DNA from: Limivicinus sp963617275
GTDB taxonomy: Bacteria; Bacillota; Clostridia; Oscillospirales; Oscillospiraceae
Reading direction: 5' to 3'
Length of the DNA stretch: 64,000 nt
Assembly (NCBI GenBank): GCA_963617275.1
Contig: CAVENX010000012.1
Location: 75,770-139,769, forward strand
Shown one piece after another: positions 7,652-15,458 of the stretch; position 1 is the stretch's first letter; each line of letters opens with the position of its first letter. The notes beneath the pieces are model-generated. The model did not search any database and was not told the DNA's origin. It saw only the letters and a program-made list of their open reading frames with translations. Made by a program: the position numbers and the translations under genes.

Positions 7652-9046
7652 ATGGTTTTTTCATCGCCGGTTTTCCTGTGGATATTCCTGCCGGTCATTT
7701 TTGCGGCATATCATATCGTCCCTGCAAAGGCAAGGAACGTTCTGCTGCTTGCCGGCAGTCTCATATTTTACGCATGGGGAGAGCCGCGCTATATCCTGTT
7801 GATGCTTTTTTCCATCACGGTCAATTATTTTTTGGGGCTGCTGATGGAGAGATTCAGCGCAAAAAAAAAACTGATCCTGACGCTCGATATCATTATTAAT
7901 CTCGCTCTGCTCGGGTACTTCAAATATTTCAATTTCCTTGCGGGCATCATAAACGGCATCTTCGGCGAGGTTATCTCTGTCCGTGAGATCGCTCTGCCCA
8001 TAGGCATTTCATTTTATACGTTCCAGATCATGTCCTATATCATTGACCTCTACCGCGGACAGTACAAAGCGCAGAGGAGCATTGTAAACCTCGCGCTGTA
8101 CATATCTTTTTTCCCGCAGCTTATCGCGGGGCCTATCGTAAAATACAAGGACATTGACGAACAGCTTGCCTCAAGAACCTGCACTATTGAAAAAACGGCG
8201 GAAGGCATACGGCGTTTCATCTACGGTCTCGGAAAAAAGGTGATAATCGCCAATATCGCGGCGCAGTATGTCGATACGATCTACGCGACGGAGGCCGCAG
8301 GGCTGACCGGTGCGCTGGCATGGTTCGGCGCGATATTGTACACCTTGCAGATCTACTATGATTTTTCCGGCTACTCGGATATGGCGATCGGCATGGGCAA
8401 GATGTTCGGATTTGAATTCGAGGAAAACTTCCGCTATCCGTACCTTTCCTCCTCTATCCGCGAGTTCTGGCAGAGATGGCATATTTCGCTCGGAACATGG
8501 TTCAAAGAATATCTGTACATCCCGCTCGGCGGGAACCGCAAGGGCGAAGCGCGCACATATCTGAACCTCATTATCGTGTTCTTTATCACGGGACTGTGGC
8601 ACGGCGCGGGTTACACCTTTATCCTGTGGGGGCTATGGCACGGACTGTTCCGCATTGCAGAACGTCTCGGCTTCGGAAAGTTTCTCGACAGACACAGGAT
8701 ATTTGCGCATGTCTACACAGTGCTTGTGTTTGTGATAGGCTGGGTGCTGTTCCGCGCGGAGAGCGTTTCGCAGGCATGGATGATGACGGTGCGTATGCTT
8801 ATGCCATGGAAATATGTCGGAAAGGCGCTGCTGCTGCACCAGCTCACAGGCGCTAAAATGCTTGCTATGCTTACAGGCGCCATACTCGGATGCGGCGTGA
8901 TCCAGCTTGCAGCGGATAAAAGCGGATTTGCGGCGAAACTCAAAAACACATGGATCGAAGCGGTTTTCTGCGCGGGCATATTTGTCATATGCATTGCAAT
9001 GCTCGCGGCAGATACGTATAATCCTTTCATCTACTTCAGATTTTAA
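7652..9046 (+). CDS. MBOAT-family O-acyltransferase (AlgI-like)
   Basis: 464-residue integral membrane protein with around ten hydrophobic segments. It belongs to the AlgI/DltB group, which passes acetyl groups across the membrane to an outer polysaccharide or cell-wall polymer. The conserved QLIAGPIVKY motif, the SIREFWQRWHISLGTW motif and the catalytic-region histidine in FILWGLWHGLF are present. The ATG at 7652 is preferred over 7601 because GGGAG lies 8 bases before it and the first transmembrane segment starts there. The next gene encodes the usual extracytoplasmic partner, so the pair probably O-acetylates an exopolysaccharide or peptidoglycan. The acceptor is unknown. Confidence 0.9.
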   Translation: MVFSSPVFLWIFLPVIFAAYHIVPAKARNVLLLAGSLIFYAWGEPRYILLMLFSITVNYFLGLLMERFSAKKKLILTLDIIINLALLGYFKYFNFLAGIINGIFGEVISVREIALPIGISFYTFQIMSYIIDLYRGQYKAQRSIVNLALYISFFPQLIAGPIVKYKDIDEQLASRTCTIEKTAEGIRRFIYGLGKKVIIANIAAQYVDTIYATEAAGLTGALAWFGAILYTLQIYYDFSGYSDMAIGMGKMFGFEFEENFRYPYLSSSIREFWQRWHISLGTWFKEYLYIPLGGNRKGEARTYLNLIIVFFITGLWHGAGYTFILWGLWHGLFRIAERLGFGKFLDRHRIFAHVYTVLVFVIGWVLFRAESVSQAWMMTVRMLMPWKYVGKALLLHQLTGAKMLAMLTGAILGCGVIQLAADKSGFAAKLKNTWIEAVFCAGIFVICIAMLAADTYNPFIYFRF

Positions 9047-9061
9047 CACGGGAGGGTACGC

Positions 9062-10162
9062 ATGAAAAAGAAAAACGCCGTCATATGGCTGTGCCTGTTC
9101 GCGGCTCTGTTTATGCTGCCGCAGCTTGCATCCCCCCTTGTAAAGCCGTATCTTGACAGCACAAACACCGAAAACCGTGCGCTTGCCGAAAGGCCGTCCT
9201 TAACACCGGACAGCTTTGAGAGCTTCCCTGCGGACTATGAAAATTATTACAACGACACAATGCCTTACAGAAATCAGCTTATCCGGCTGAACAACACGCT
9301 GCAATATTTTCTTTTCAGACAGCAGGACATAAACGGCGTTGCGATAGGGCGCGACGGCTGGCTCTTCTATTGCAGCGAGGAGGCAGGGAACCCCGTCAAT
9401 CAGTCGCTTGGCTGCTGGCATTTCAATGAAGAAGAACTGGAGACCATGGCGGAGAGTATGCAGCAGACAAAGGACGCTCTCGCGGGGCGCGGCATAGAGT
9501 TTGTGCTCTTCATAGCGCCTAACAAAGAGACGATATACATGGAAAAGCTGCCCTCATATTATGAGCAGGAGGACGAGTACACCGCAACAGACCAGCTTGT
9601 GGACTATCTCAGGGCTCACACCGACGTGACGGTCGTATATCCCAAGGAAGAGCTTCTTGAGTTCAAGGAACGCCATGCGGACATGCCGCTGTATCTCAAG
9701 CTTGACAGCCATTGGAACAACCTCGGCGCGTACATTGGGGCAAGGAGTCTTGCCCGTGCGCTTGGTATCGAAATGCCGGCGGCGGAGAGTCTTGGGCTTG
9801 AAAAGATACAGAAAACATCCGGAGATCTCGCCATGGTCATGAACGCGGCGGTCACGGATGTGGATACCGATTACGAGCTGTCGGGGATAACGGAGCTGAC
9901 TACCGAGAAGCTGAAAGACGACGATCAGAGCGGAATGGTGTTTCTGACACGCGGCGCGGACAAGCGAAACATTTTCGTGGCGCGGGATTCATATTCTATC
10001 GCCCTCGCCCCGATACTTGCATCGCAGTTTGAAAACAGCACCTTTGTACACCACACGCTTTTCTCTCAGGACAAAATATTCGCCTCGGATGCGGATATTT
10101 ACGTGCTTGAGATAGTGGAACGGAACGAATATCAGCTTCCGATGTATTCCGTATCGCCGTGA
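9062..10162 (+). CDS. DHHW/AlgJ-AlgX-like secreted acetylation partner
   Basis: 366-residue protein with an N-terminal membrane anchor (residues 6-26) and an extracytoplasmic domain. The dyad in LYLKLDSHWNNLGAYIG and the serine region FVARDSYSIALAP match the SGNH-type AlgJ/AlgX/DHHW proteins that work with MBOAT enzymes to acetylate surface polysaccharide. It starts 15 bases after the MBOAT stop. ENRALAERP after the anchor is also a common family feature. Confidence 0.85.
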   Translation: MKKKNAVIWLCLFAALFMLPQLASPLVKPYLDSTNTENRALAERPSLTPDSFESFPADYENYYNDTMPYRNQLIRLNNTLQYFLFRQQDINGVAIGRDGWLFYCSEEAGNPVNQSLGCWHFNEEELETMAESMQQTKDALAGRGIEFVLFIAPNKETIYMEKLPSYYEQEDEYTATDQLVDYLRAHTDVTVVYPKEELLEFKERHADMPLYLKLDSHWNNLGAYIGARSLARALGIEMPAAESLGLEKIQKTSGDLAMVMNAAVTDVDTDYELSGITELTTEKLKDDDQSGMVFLTRGADKRNIFVARDSYSIALAPILASQFENSTFVHHTLFSQDKIFASDADIYVLEIVERNEYQLPMYSVSP

Positions 10163-10229
10163 GGCGCGGGCAAGAACACCTGGTATTCCGGTGATGAACG
10201 CCCTGAGATATAGTTTTAAAAGGAGAAAA

Positions 10230-11096
10230 ATGGAACGGCGAATTGTTGCTTTTTTTGCGGCGCTTTGCTTGCTTGCAGGCGTCTATCTTCCGGCTGCGGC
10301 AGATCATTCTTCCCTCCCCGCCCGGGCGGAGAAGGAGCGGCCTGAGCTTGACGAGGTGCGCGTTTATCTCAGAGATATGCTCTCCGGCAGAGGATATATC
10401 AATAATGGCGAAATATTCATGTCTTTGAGCGAGTTTTCCGGACTTTACGGAATAAACATGAATCTCAGCGCGGATGACGAGGGCTTTTCCGCTGTCGCCG
10501 AGGGGCTTGATATAAGCGCGGCGTTCGGGGCAAATTATCTCGCGGCGAATTACAGATACGTATTTTTACCGGACGGCTACATCCTGTGCGGCGGAGACGT
10601 CTATCTGCCTGCCGACGCGCTGTCGCGGATATTCGGCGTAAAGATCTCGTCGGCGGAAGACCGGGTAGATATAAGCACGAAGCAGTGCAGGCCAATAAGC
10701 GGAAGCGAAGATTACTACAAGCTGAACATGCCGCCCGACTATCAGTATTGGATGCCGAGAATAATCAAGGTTGAAACAGTGGACGAGCCGCTTGCGGGCA
10801 AAATAGCCGTCGGCAACGTGATAGAAAATCGCGTCGAAAGCGACAGGTACCCCGACAGTATATATAAGGTGCTCTATGACAACAATACCGGCGTGCAGTT
10901 CGCGCCCGCTACGACCGGCGCCCTGACCGCGGAGGGGGACGAGCTGTCATGGGTGGCGGCTTGCCTGTGCTGGGAAGGCTATGACATGGCTGAGGACAGC
11001 CTGTATTTCGCAAACCCCGAAAACAACGGAAACTACTGGTTCAAGACAAACTGCGTCTATGTCAAGACCATAGGAAGACACGAATTTTATAAGTGA
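10230..11096 (+). CDS. SleB-like cell wall hydrolase with N-terminal stalk-protein domain
   Basis: 288-residue exported protein: signal peptide (1-22), then a copper-amine-oxidase-N-like domain (about 40-140) often used for cell-wall attachment, then a SleB/Hydrolase_2 domain (from PRIIKVETVDEPLAGKIAVG). That motif carries the glutamate expected for lytic transglycosylase activity, and GVQFAPATTG is also conserved. SleB proteins degrade cortex peptidoglycan during germination; relatives act in vegetative wall turnover. The ATG at 10230 follows AAAGGAG. Its place behind the acetylation pair suggests a shared envelope role, but this is not proven. Confidence 0.8.
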   Translation: MERRIVAFFAALCLLAGVYLPAAADHSSLPARAEKERPELDEVRVYLRDMLSGRGYINNGEIFMSLSEFSGLYGINMNLSADDEGFSAVAEGLDISAAFGANYLAANYRYVFLPDGYILCGGDVYLPADALSRIFGVKISSAEDRVDISTKQCRPISGSEDYYKLNMPPDYQYWMPRIIKVETVDEPLAGKIAVGNVIENRVESDRYPDSIYKVLYDNNTGVQFAPATTGALTAEGDELSWVAACLCWEGYDMAEDSLYFANPENNGNYWFKTNCVYVKTIGRHEFYK

Positions 11097-11123
11097 GGTG
11101 CGGGCAAGACCCGCTTGAACATC

Positions 11124-11828
11124 ATGCTTGAGGATATATTGAAAGACGGTTTTTCACAGATGGGGCTGTCCTGCGGCGACAGGATGCTTGAGCGATACAG
11201 AATATACTTTGACGATCTGGAAGAGACAAACAAGGTAATGAATCTCACCGCGATATACGGCGAGGAAGATGTTGCAAGGCTGCATTTTCTCGACTGCGCC
11301 GCGGTGCTTTGTTCTGCGGCGCTTGCGGGAAAAAGCGTTATAGACGTAGGTACAGGCGCCGGTTTTCCCGGGCTTGCGCTCAAGATCGCCTGCCCGGACA
11401 TAAAGCTTACGCTGCTTGACAGTCTCGACAAGAGGATCGGCTTTCTGCGCAGAACCTGCGCCGGGCTTGGGTTTCCGGACGTTGAATGTCTCCACGCAAG
11501 AGCGGAGGAAGCGCCGAAGGAGCTGCGCGAAAGCTTTGATTATGCCGTATCGAGGGCAGTTGCCAGACTCAATCTGCTGTGTGAGCTGTGCCTGCCTTTC
11601 GTAAAGACCGGCGGCGCATTTATTGCGATGAAAGGCCCCGACTGCGAAGAAGAGCTGAACGAGGCAAAAAAAGGTATATCTCTTCTGGGCGGCAAAATCG
11701 AAAAATGCGTCGGCTATACCGTTCCCGGCACCGACGTCAATCACAGTCTGATAATCATCCGCAAGATAAAGCCCTCACCAGCCAGATATCCGCGCCGCTG
11801 GGCGCAGATAAAAAAGCAGCCGCTGTAA
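11124..11828 (+). CDS. rsmG: 16S rRNA (guanine-N7)-methyltransferase RsmG
   Basis: 234-residue class I SAM-dependent methyltransferase that modifies G527 of 16S rRNA. The SAM site VIDVGTGAGFPGLALKI, the acidic TLLDSLDKRIGFL motif and the catalytic-region SRAVARLNLL match RsmG (GidB). Length is usual for the family. The start is uncertain: TTG 11115 and ATG 11124 are both in frame, and neither has a clear ribosome binding site. It lies 27 bases after the hydrolase stop. Loss of this gene gives low-level streptomycin resistance in other bacteria. Confidence 0.93.
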   Translation: MLEDILKDGFSQMGLSCGDRMLERYRIYFDDLEETNKVMNLTAIYGEEDVARLHFLDCAAVLCSAALAGKSVIDVGTGAGFPGLALKIACPDIKLTLLDSLDKRIGFLRRTCAGLGFPDVECLHARAEEAPKELRESFDYAVSRAVARLNLLCELCLPFVKTGGAFIAMKGPDCEEELNEAKKGISLLGGKIEKCVGYTVPGTDVNHSLIIIRKIKPSPARYPRRWAQIKKQPL

Positions 11829-11864
11829 GCTTATAATAAATTTTGAAAAAAATCAAAATCCCCC

Positions 11865-11914
11865 TTGACAAGTAACCGTTCGGTAACTATAATGCAAGTT
11901 ATCGAACGGTTACT
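11865..11914 (+). promoter_or_regulatory. TetR gene promoter with inverted operator pair
   Basis: TTGACA (11865-11870) and TATAAT (11888-11893) are 17 bp apart. The whole spacer is one operator box (AGTAACCGTTCGGTAACT, 11871-11888). A second, inverted copy with one change lies at 11897-11914, just before the ribosome binding site. The layout is strong evidence for autorepression by the TetR protein. Confidence 0.85.
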
Positions 11915-11933
11915 ATTATATAGGAGGATGCTT

Positions 11934-12542
11934 ATGGCGAACGACACAAGGGAGCGCATTATTGAGATCGCGCTTGAGCTGTTTTCCCAGCGCGGCTACC
12001 TCGGCACATCCATGAGCGATATTGCCAAAGAACTTGGAACGACGAAGGCGGCTTTATACAAGCATTATACAGGCAAGCAGGAAATTCTTGATAAGATCGT
12101 GGAGCGGATGAACAGGCTGGACTATGAGCGCGCCGAGGAATATGAGATGCCGGAGACGGAGCCGAACGGCTTTGCGGAAGCATATATGCACACGCCGCTC
12201 GAAAAGATCCGCGCATACAGTGCAGCGCAGTTTTCCCATTGGACGGAAGAAGAGTTTTCTGCAAATTTCAGAAAGATGCTGACGCTTGAGCAATACCGCA
12301 GCAAGGTGCTTGCAAAGCTCTATCAGGATTATCTTGCGTCCGGACCGACGGAATATATGGCGGCGATATTCAGAAAGATGACGGATTCCGATGAATCCGC
12401 CATGCAGCTCGCTCTGGATTTCTACGGTCCGATGCATCTGCTTTACAGCATTTACGACGGTGCGGAGGACAAAAGCGCTGTCTTCCGGCGTCTGAATGAG
12501 CATATTGACCGCTTCATAGCGCGTATAGAAGCTCAGAAATAA
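11934..12542 (+). CDS. TetR-family repressor
   Basis: 202-residue regulator with an N-terminal TetR helix-turn-helix (RERIIEIALELFSQRGYLGT, IAKELGTTKAALYKHY) and a helical ligand-binding domain. The ATG at 11934 is chosen because AGGAGG ends 6 bases before it; an earlier ATG at 11928 touches that site. The promoter contains two inverted operator copies. The only co-oriented neighbour close by is the small membrane protein gene 45 bases downstream, which is probably co-regulated. The ligand is unknown. Confidence 0.88.
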   Translation: MANDTRERIIEIALELFSQRGYLGTSMSDIAKELGTTKAALYKHYTGKQEILDKIVERMNRLDYERAEEYEMPETEPNGFAEAYMHTPLEKIRAYSAAQFSHWTEEEFSANFRKMLTLEQYRSKVLAKLYQDYLASGPTEYMAAIFRKMTDSDESAMQLALDFYGPMHLLYSIYDGAEDKSAVFRRLNEHIDRFIARIEAQK

Positions 12543-12587
12543 AAAATCAACGGGACGAAACGCCCCAATGAAAGGGATGCAATAATT

Positions 12588-12998
12588 TTGAAACTTTATT
12601 TCGGAAACACCGTGACAACCGTCACAACCCTGATGCTTATTGCGCTGCTCGGCTTTATTGGCTATTCCGTTTTTGAGCGTACAAGCATCATGTATTGGGG
12701 ACGCAGAAGCGCGGCTTTGCTGGTATTCGGTCTTGCCGTCTGCTGCTTTGCGGCCGCGAGGGACGGTCTGGACAAAACCGTACAGCACGCCATCGACGGA
12801 AGCTGTGCGCCCGGCATTTTCCCGCTCGTCAGCGTGCCCACCGTCATCGGGTGCATCGGCGCGCTGCTTATCGTGGTCGCCGCGATAGCTACGCCCATCG
12901 CAAAATCCCAGTCTGCCCGCCAGATCTGGTTTTACATCATGTCCGGCGGCGCTGTGATAAAGATACTGACAATGGAAACAGCGCGAATATTGCTCTGA
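12588..12998 (+). CDS. Small membrane protein, four predicted helices
   Basis: 136 residues, mostly hydrophobic, with about four transmembrane segments (near 10-32, 44-58, 78-102 and 112-130). I do not recognise the family. It starts with TTG, about 11 bases after an AAGGGA site. Its position directly behind the autoregulated TetR gene suggests it is the target or effector of that regulator, perhaps a small transporter or membrane stress protein; that is inference. Confidence 0.6.
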   Translation: MKLYFGNTVTTVTTLMLIALLGFIGYSVFERTSIMYWGRRSAALLVFGLAVCCFAAARDGLDKTVQHAIDGSCAPGIFPLVSVPTVIGCIGALLIVVAAIATPIAKSQSARQIWFYIMSGGAVIKILTMETARILL

Positions 12999-13077
12999 CA
13001 GCTTAGAGCGCCGCCAAAAGACGATTTGATCGCCTACACATTTTAAATTATATATTAAAGAATTAAAGGAGCATTTT

Positions 13078-13158
13078 TTGAAACATACCGCATTATTACA
13101 GGAGCGTGTGCGCTGACCTGGGAGGTTGGCGAAAAACACATAAACGCGCTCGCCTCCC
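13078..13158 (+). promoter_or_regulatory. Possible leader peptide and hairpin before the RNHCP gene
   Basis: A 12-codon ORF (TTG start 13078, product MKHTALLQERVR, stop ending at 13116) has an AAAGGAG site 6 bases upstream. It is followed at once by a stem GGGAGG (13120-13125) with CCTCCC (13153-13158). Short translated leader plus hairpin is the form of a translational or transcriptional attenuator. No known leader matches. Confidence 0.4.
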
Positions 13159-13193
13159 GAAAGATACGACACACATCTTCTGGAGGAATCACA

Positions 13194-13625
13194 ATGAACC
13201 GCGAAAACAAACGCAAAACCTTTGAAAAAGGATATTATAAAACCCACGCCTGCATGGACGCGTTTACCTGCAAGGTCTGCGGCAGGCTCTGCACGCCGCA
13301 GAACGCAGGAAGCAGTCACCGCAATCACTGTCCAAACTGTCTTTCGAGTCTGCACGTCGATATTGAGCCGGGCGACAGGCAATCCGACTGCGGCGGCATC
13401 ATGGAACCGATAGCCGTCTGGGTGCGGAAGGACGGCGAATGGGCGATCATCCACAGATGCCGCCGGTGCGGGGCGTTAAGCTCCAACCGCATAGCTGCCG
13501 ACGACAACCCCATGAAGCTCATGAGCATTGCCATGAAGCCTCTGTGTGCGCCGCCCTTCCCTATAGACCGCATTGAGGAAATGACACGCCTTATGGGCGG
13601 CGACGGACAATATCCCTTCATATGA
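13194..13625 (+). CDS. RNHCP-domain zinc-ribbon protein
   Basis: 143-residue protein named for its SHRNHCPNCL motif. Pairs CKVCGRLC and CPNC, then RCRRCG, form zinc-ribbon sites. The family is widespread in Firmicutes and its role is not established; zinc-ribbon folds of this type suggest nucleic acid or ribosome binding. The ATG follows GGAGG. A possible leader peptide with hairpin lies upstream. It ends just before a partial copy of the dispersed repeat and a terminator. Confidence 0.8.
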   Translation: MNRENKRKTFEKGYYKTHACMDAFTCKVCGRLCTPQNAGSSHRNHCPNCLSSLHVDIEPGDRQSDCGGIMEPIAVWVRKDGEWAIIHRCRRCGALSSNRIAADDNPMKLMSIAMKPLCAPPFPIDRIEEMTRLMGGDGQYPFI

Positions 13626-13635
13626 CAAACGTGGC

Positions 13636-13675
13636 TGACAGTTTGTCAAAGAATCTCATTGAGGTCCTTTGACAA
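13636..13675. repeat. Partial copy (D) of the dispersed terminator-associated repeat
   Basis: GACAGTTTGTCAAAGAATCTC, with the partner arm ending CCTTTGACAAAA, repeats the left-end palindrome of the full copy at 30534. Only this end is left. A terminator hairpin follows at 13686. Confidence 0.6.
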
Positions 13676-13685
13676 AACATTCTCA

Positions 13686-13717
13686 ACAAGCCGAAGTATG
13701 TTTTTACTTCGGCTTGT
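13686..13717. terminator. Bidirectional terminator between convergent genes
   Basis: A 13-bp stem (13686-13698 with 13705-13717) around TGTTTT, with T-rich sequence on both sides. It serves the RNHCP gene on the plus strand and the YwaF-like gene on the minus strand. Confidence 0.85.
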
Positions 13718-13721
13718 TTTG

Positions 13722-14441
13722 TCATATGCGGCATCTTTTGCGCGCTCTCAGAATAAACGGCAGGTGGAAAAGCGCTATCAGCGCCGTTCCCAAGGAGAGC
13801 ATACGCAGGAAATAGGTATACCACCCGCGCTCAAGGTTGAGATACGGCAGATTTTCCATCGGCGGACGCGTGAGATAGAAGAAATTCGTATCATAGACCG
13901 ACAGCGCCCCGTTGATATACAGCATGGCAAACGCCAGCGCCAGCAGCAGCCCGAGATTTTCGGTAAAGCTCCGCACGCTTCCGATCTGTGCATTGCCGGA
14001 GAAAATGAGATACAGTGAAAACCACATAAGCCCTGCGTGGTACACAAAGCATTGATACGCAAGTATGTCCCCGAAATCCGTGCCGTTTGTCGGTATCATT
14101 ATCGCACAGAAGCTGCCGAGAGTAGCCATCACTGCCGTAAAATTTATAAGCAGGCGCTTGAATCTGCTTTCTTTTGCAAATGTAATATACAGCACGGCAA
14201 AGATCATCAGGCTGCACAGATGAAGCGGGAGATTCAGCGGGTCAAGATGCATCCCGCCGCCGGGGCTTGCGATCATGCCGCTCATCACCTTGCTTACCTC
14301 GCTGACGGCACATATGACCGTCATTATAACGCCCGCCTGCTTCAGGCCCATTCTGCGCTTTGCGGCAATTATGCACATGGCCGTTATAAATGCCGCGCAA
14401 AGCCCTATCCATATAAAATGCTCTTTTGTAAACATATTCAT
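13722..14441 (-). CDS. YwaF/TIGR02206-family integral membrane protein
   Basis: 239 residues with about seven hydrophobic segments. The LDPLNLPLHLCSLMIF motif in the third segment is typical of the TIGR02206 (YwaF) family, whose function is unknown. It ends against the shared terminator at 13686 and starts 31 bases after the DeoR gene stop on the same strand, so the two may be co-transcribed. Confidence 0.8.
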   Translation of the reverse strand: MNMFTKEHFIWIGLCAAFITAMCIIAAKRRMGLKQAGVIMTVICAVSEVSKVMSGMIASPGGGMHLDPLNLPLHLCSLMIFAVLYITFAKESRFKRLLINFTAVMATLGSFCAIMIPTNGTDFGDILAYQCFVYHAGLMWFSLYLIFSGNAQIGSVRSFTENLGLLLALAFAMLYINGALSVYDTNFFYLTRPPMENLPYLNLERGWYTYFLRMLSLGTALIALFHLPFILRARKRCRI

Positions 14442-14471
14442 CCCTTACAGCGCTGCCTTCACGGCGGTTTT

Positions 14472-15215
14472 TTATATTACGGTGATCTCCGCGTTTCCGG
14501 TATCTATCCCCTGCGGCAGGGGCGCGTTTACGATTATATGATCCGCTTCGCTCAGCGGCATAAGCATATACGCGCCCGGGCGGAGAAACTTGCTTTTATC
14601 GCAGAGGAATATTTTTTTATCTGCCTGCGTGAGCACGTGCCTGCGCAGAGACGTGGAGCGCGCACTGTAGTCGGCGATCCAGCCTCCCGCCGTGAGCGCC
14701 GACGACGAGAAAAACATGATGTCTATGCCGAAACGCTTCACCATTTCCTCCGCGTCAGAGCCGTAAAAGCTCATCGTTTCATAGCTCGTATCGCCGCCGA
14801 GGCATATGGTTTGGATGCGGTATTTCGCCGCCAGCTGGAGCACGGAAAGGCTGTTCGTGACAACAGTAATGTTCTTGAACCTTGCCATCTGGTCAATAAG
14901 ATGCAGCGTCGTCGTGGACTCGTCAAGGAAAACCATGCAGTCATCATGCAGAAACGCGGCGGCAGCCTTGTCAAGGCGGAGCTTTTCGCCGGGATTTATA
15001 CCCATTCGGAAAAATGCAGGTCCGCCCTCCGTCTCGCTGCGCCGTCTGATAACGCCGCCGTGGCTTCGCACAACAAGTCCCATATCCTGCATCGTGTTGA
15101 GATCGCGCCGGATCGTCGGCATACTCACAAACAGTTCTCTGCTCAGGCTCTCCACGCTTGCGTAATCGTTCTTTGCCAGAACATCCAATATTTTCTGGAA
15201 ACGCTCCTGCTTCAT
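14472..15215 (-). CDS. DeoR/GlpR-family transcription regulator
   Basis: 247-residue regulator: N-terminal DeoR helix-turn-helix (RFQKILDVLAKNDYASVESL, SMPTIRRDLNTM) and a C-terminal sugar-phosphate-sensing domain (VFLDESTTTLHLIDQM, VVTNSLSVL, LGGDT). DeoR proteins usually respond to phosphorylated sugars or polyols. It is divergent from the EgsA/ABC operon with repeats of the TTTTTGATTG type and a palindrome in the shared region, so it very likely controls that operon and its ligand is probably the imported organophosphate or its product. Confidence 0.9.
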   Translation of the reverse strand: MKQERFQKILDVLAKNDYASVESLSRELFVSMPTIRRDLNTMQDMGLVVRSHGGVIRRRSETEGGPAFFRMGINPGEKLRLDKAAAAFLHDDCMVFLDESTTTLHLIDQMARFKNITVVTNSLSVLQLAAKYRIQTICLGGDTSYETMSFYGSDAEEMVKRFGIDIMFFSSSALTAGGWIADYSARSTSLRRHVLTQADKKIFLCDKSKFLRPGAYMLMPLSEADHIIVNAPLPQGIDTGNAEITVI

Positions 15216-15247
15216 CTAAATCTCCGTTCCTGTTTTTTTGATCGTTT

Positions 15248-15306
15248 TTGATTGTTAATCAATATTAGCGCCAAAGCTTGCTAATGTCAAGAGTGTTGAG
15301 TATAAT
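15248..15306 (+). promoter_or_regulatory. Divergent control region: DeoR operator-like palindrome and operon promoter
   Basis: A perfect palindrome TTGATTGTTAATCAA (15248-15262) lies beside a related TTTTGATCG copy, a pattern seen at GlpR-type operators. Promoter TTGCTA (15278-15283) and TATAAT (15301-15306) with a 17-bp spacer reads toward the dehydrogenase/ABC genes. Confidence 0.65.
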
Positions 15307-15368
15307 AGCATTCATACATTTTGATGAAAAATCTTCTTTATAAGCGTACTTGATATGGTTGGATTGTT

Positions 15369-15411
15369 GCAAAAATGACAAAGCGCTTCCCTGTACAACT
15401 GTCATTTTTGC
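15369..15411 (+). promoter_or_regulatory. 12-bp inverted repeat in the operon leader
   Basis: GCAAAAATGACA (15369-15380) and its exact complement (15400-15411) flank a 19-base loop in the untranslated leader, about 65 bases after the promoter. No T run follows, so it is either a second operator or an mRNA structure (stabilizer or anti-terminator), not a simple terminator. Confidence 0.55.
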
Positions 15412-15458
15412 GTCTCCTTCGGCAAAAAATGCAAATCCTTTCAAATGAGGCATGTATA

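Noticed and set aside
12054..13454. 466-codon open frame on the minus strand
   Set aside because: It is antisense to the TetR, membrane and RNHCP genes, which have ribosome binding sites and family motifs.
14037..15251. 404-codon open frame on the plus strand
   Set aside because: It runs antisense across two well-supported genes (YwaF-like and DeoR) and shows no family motif.
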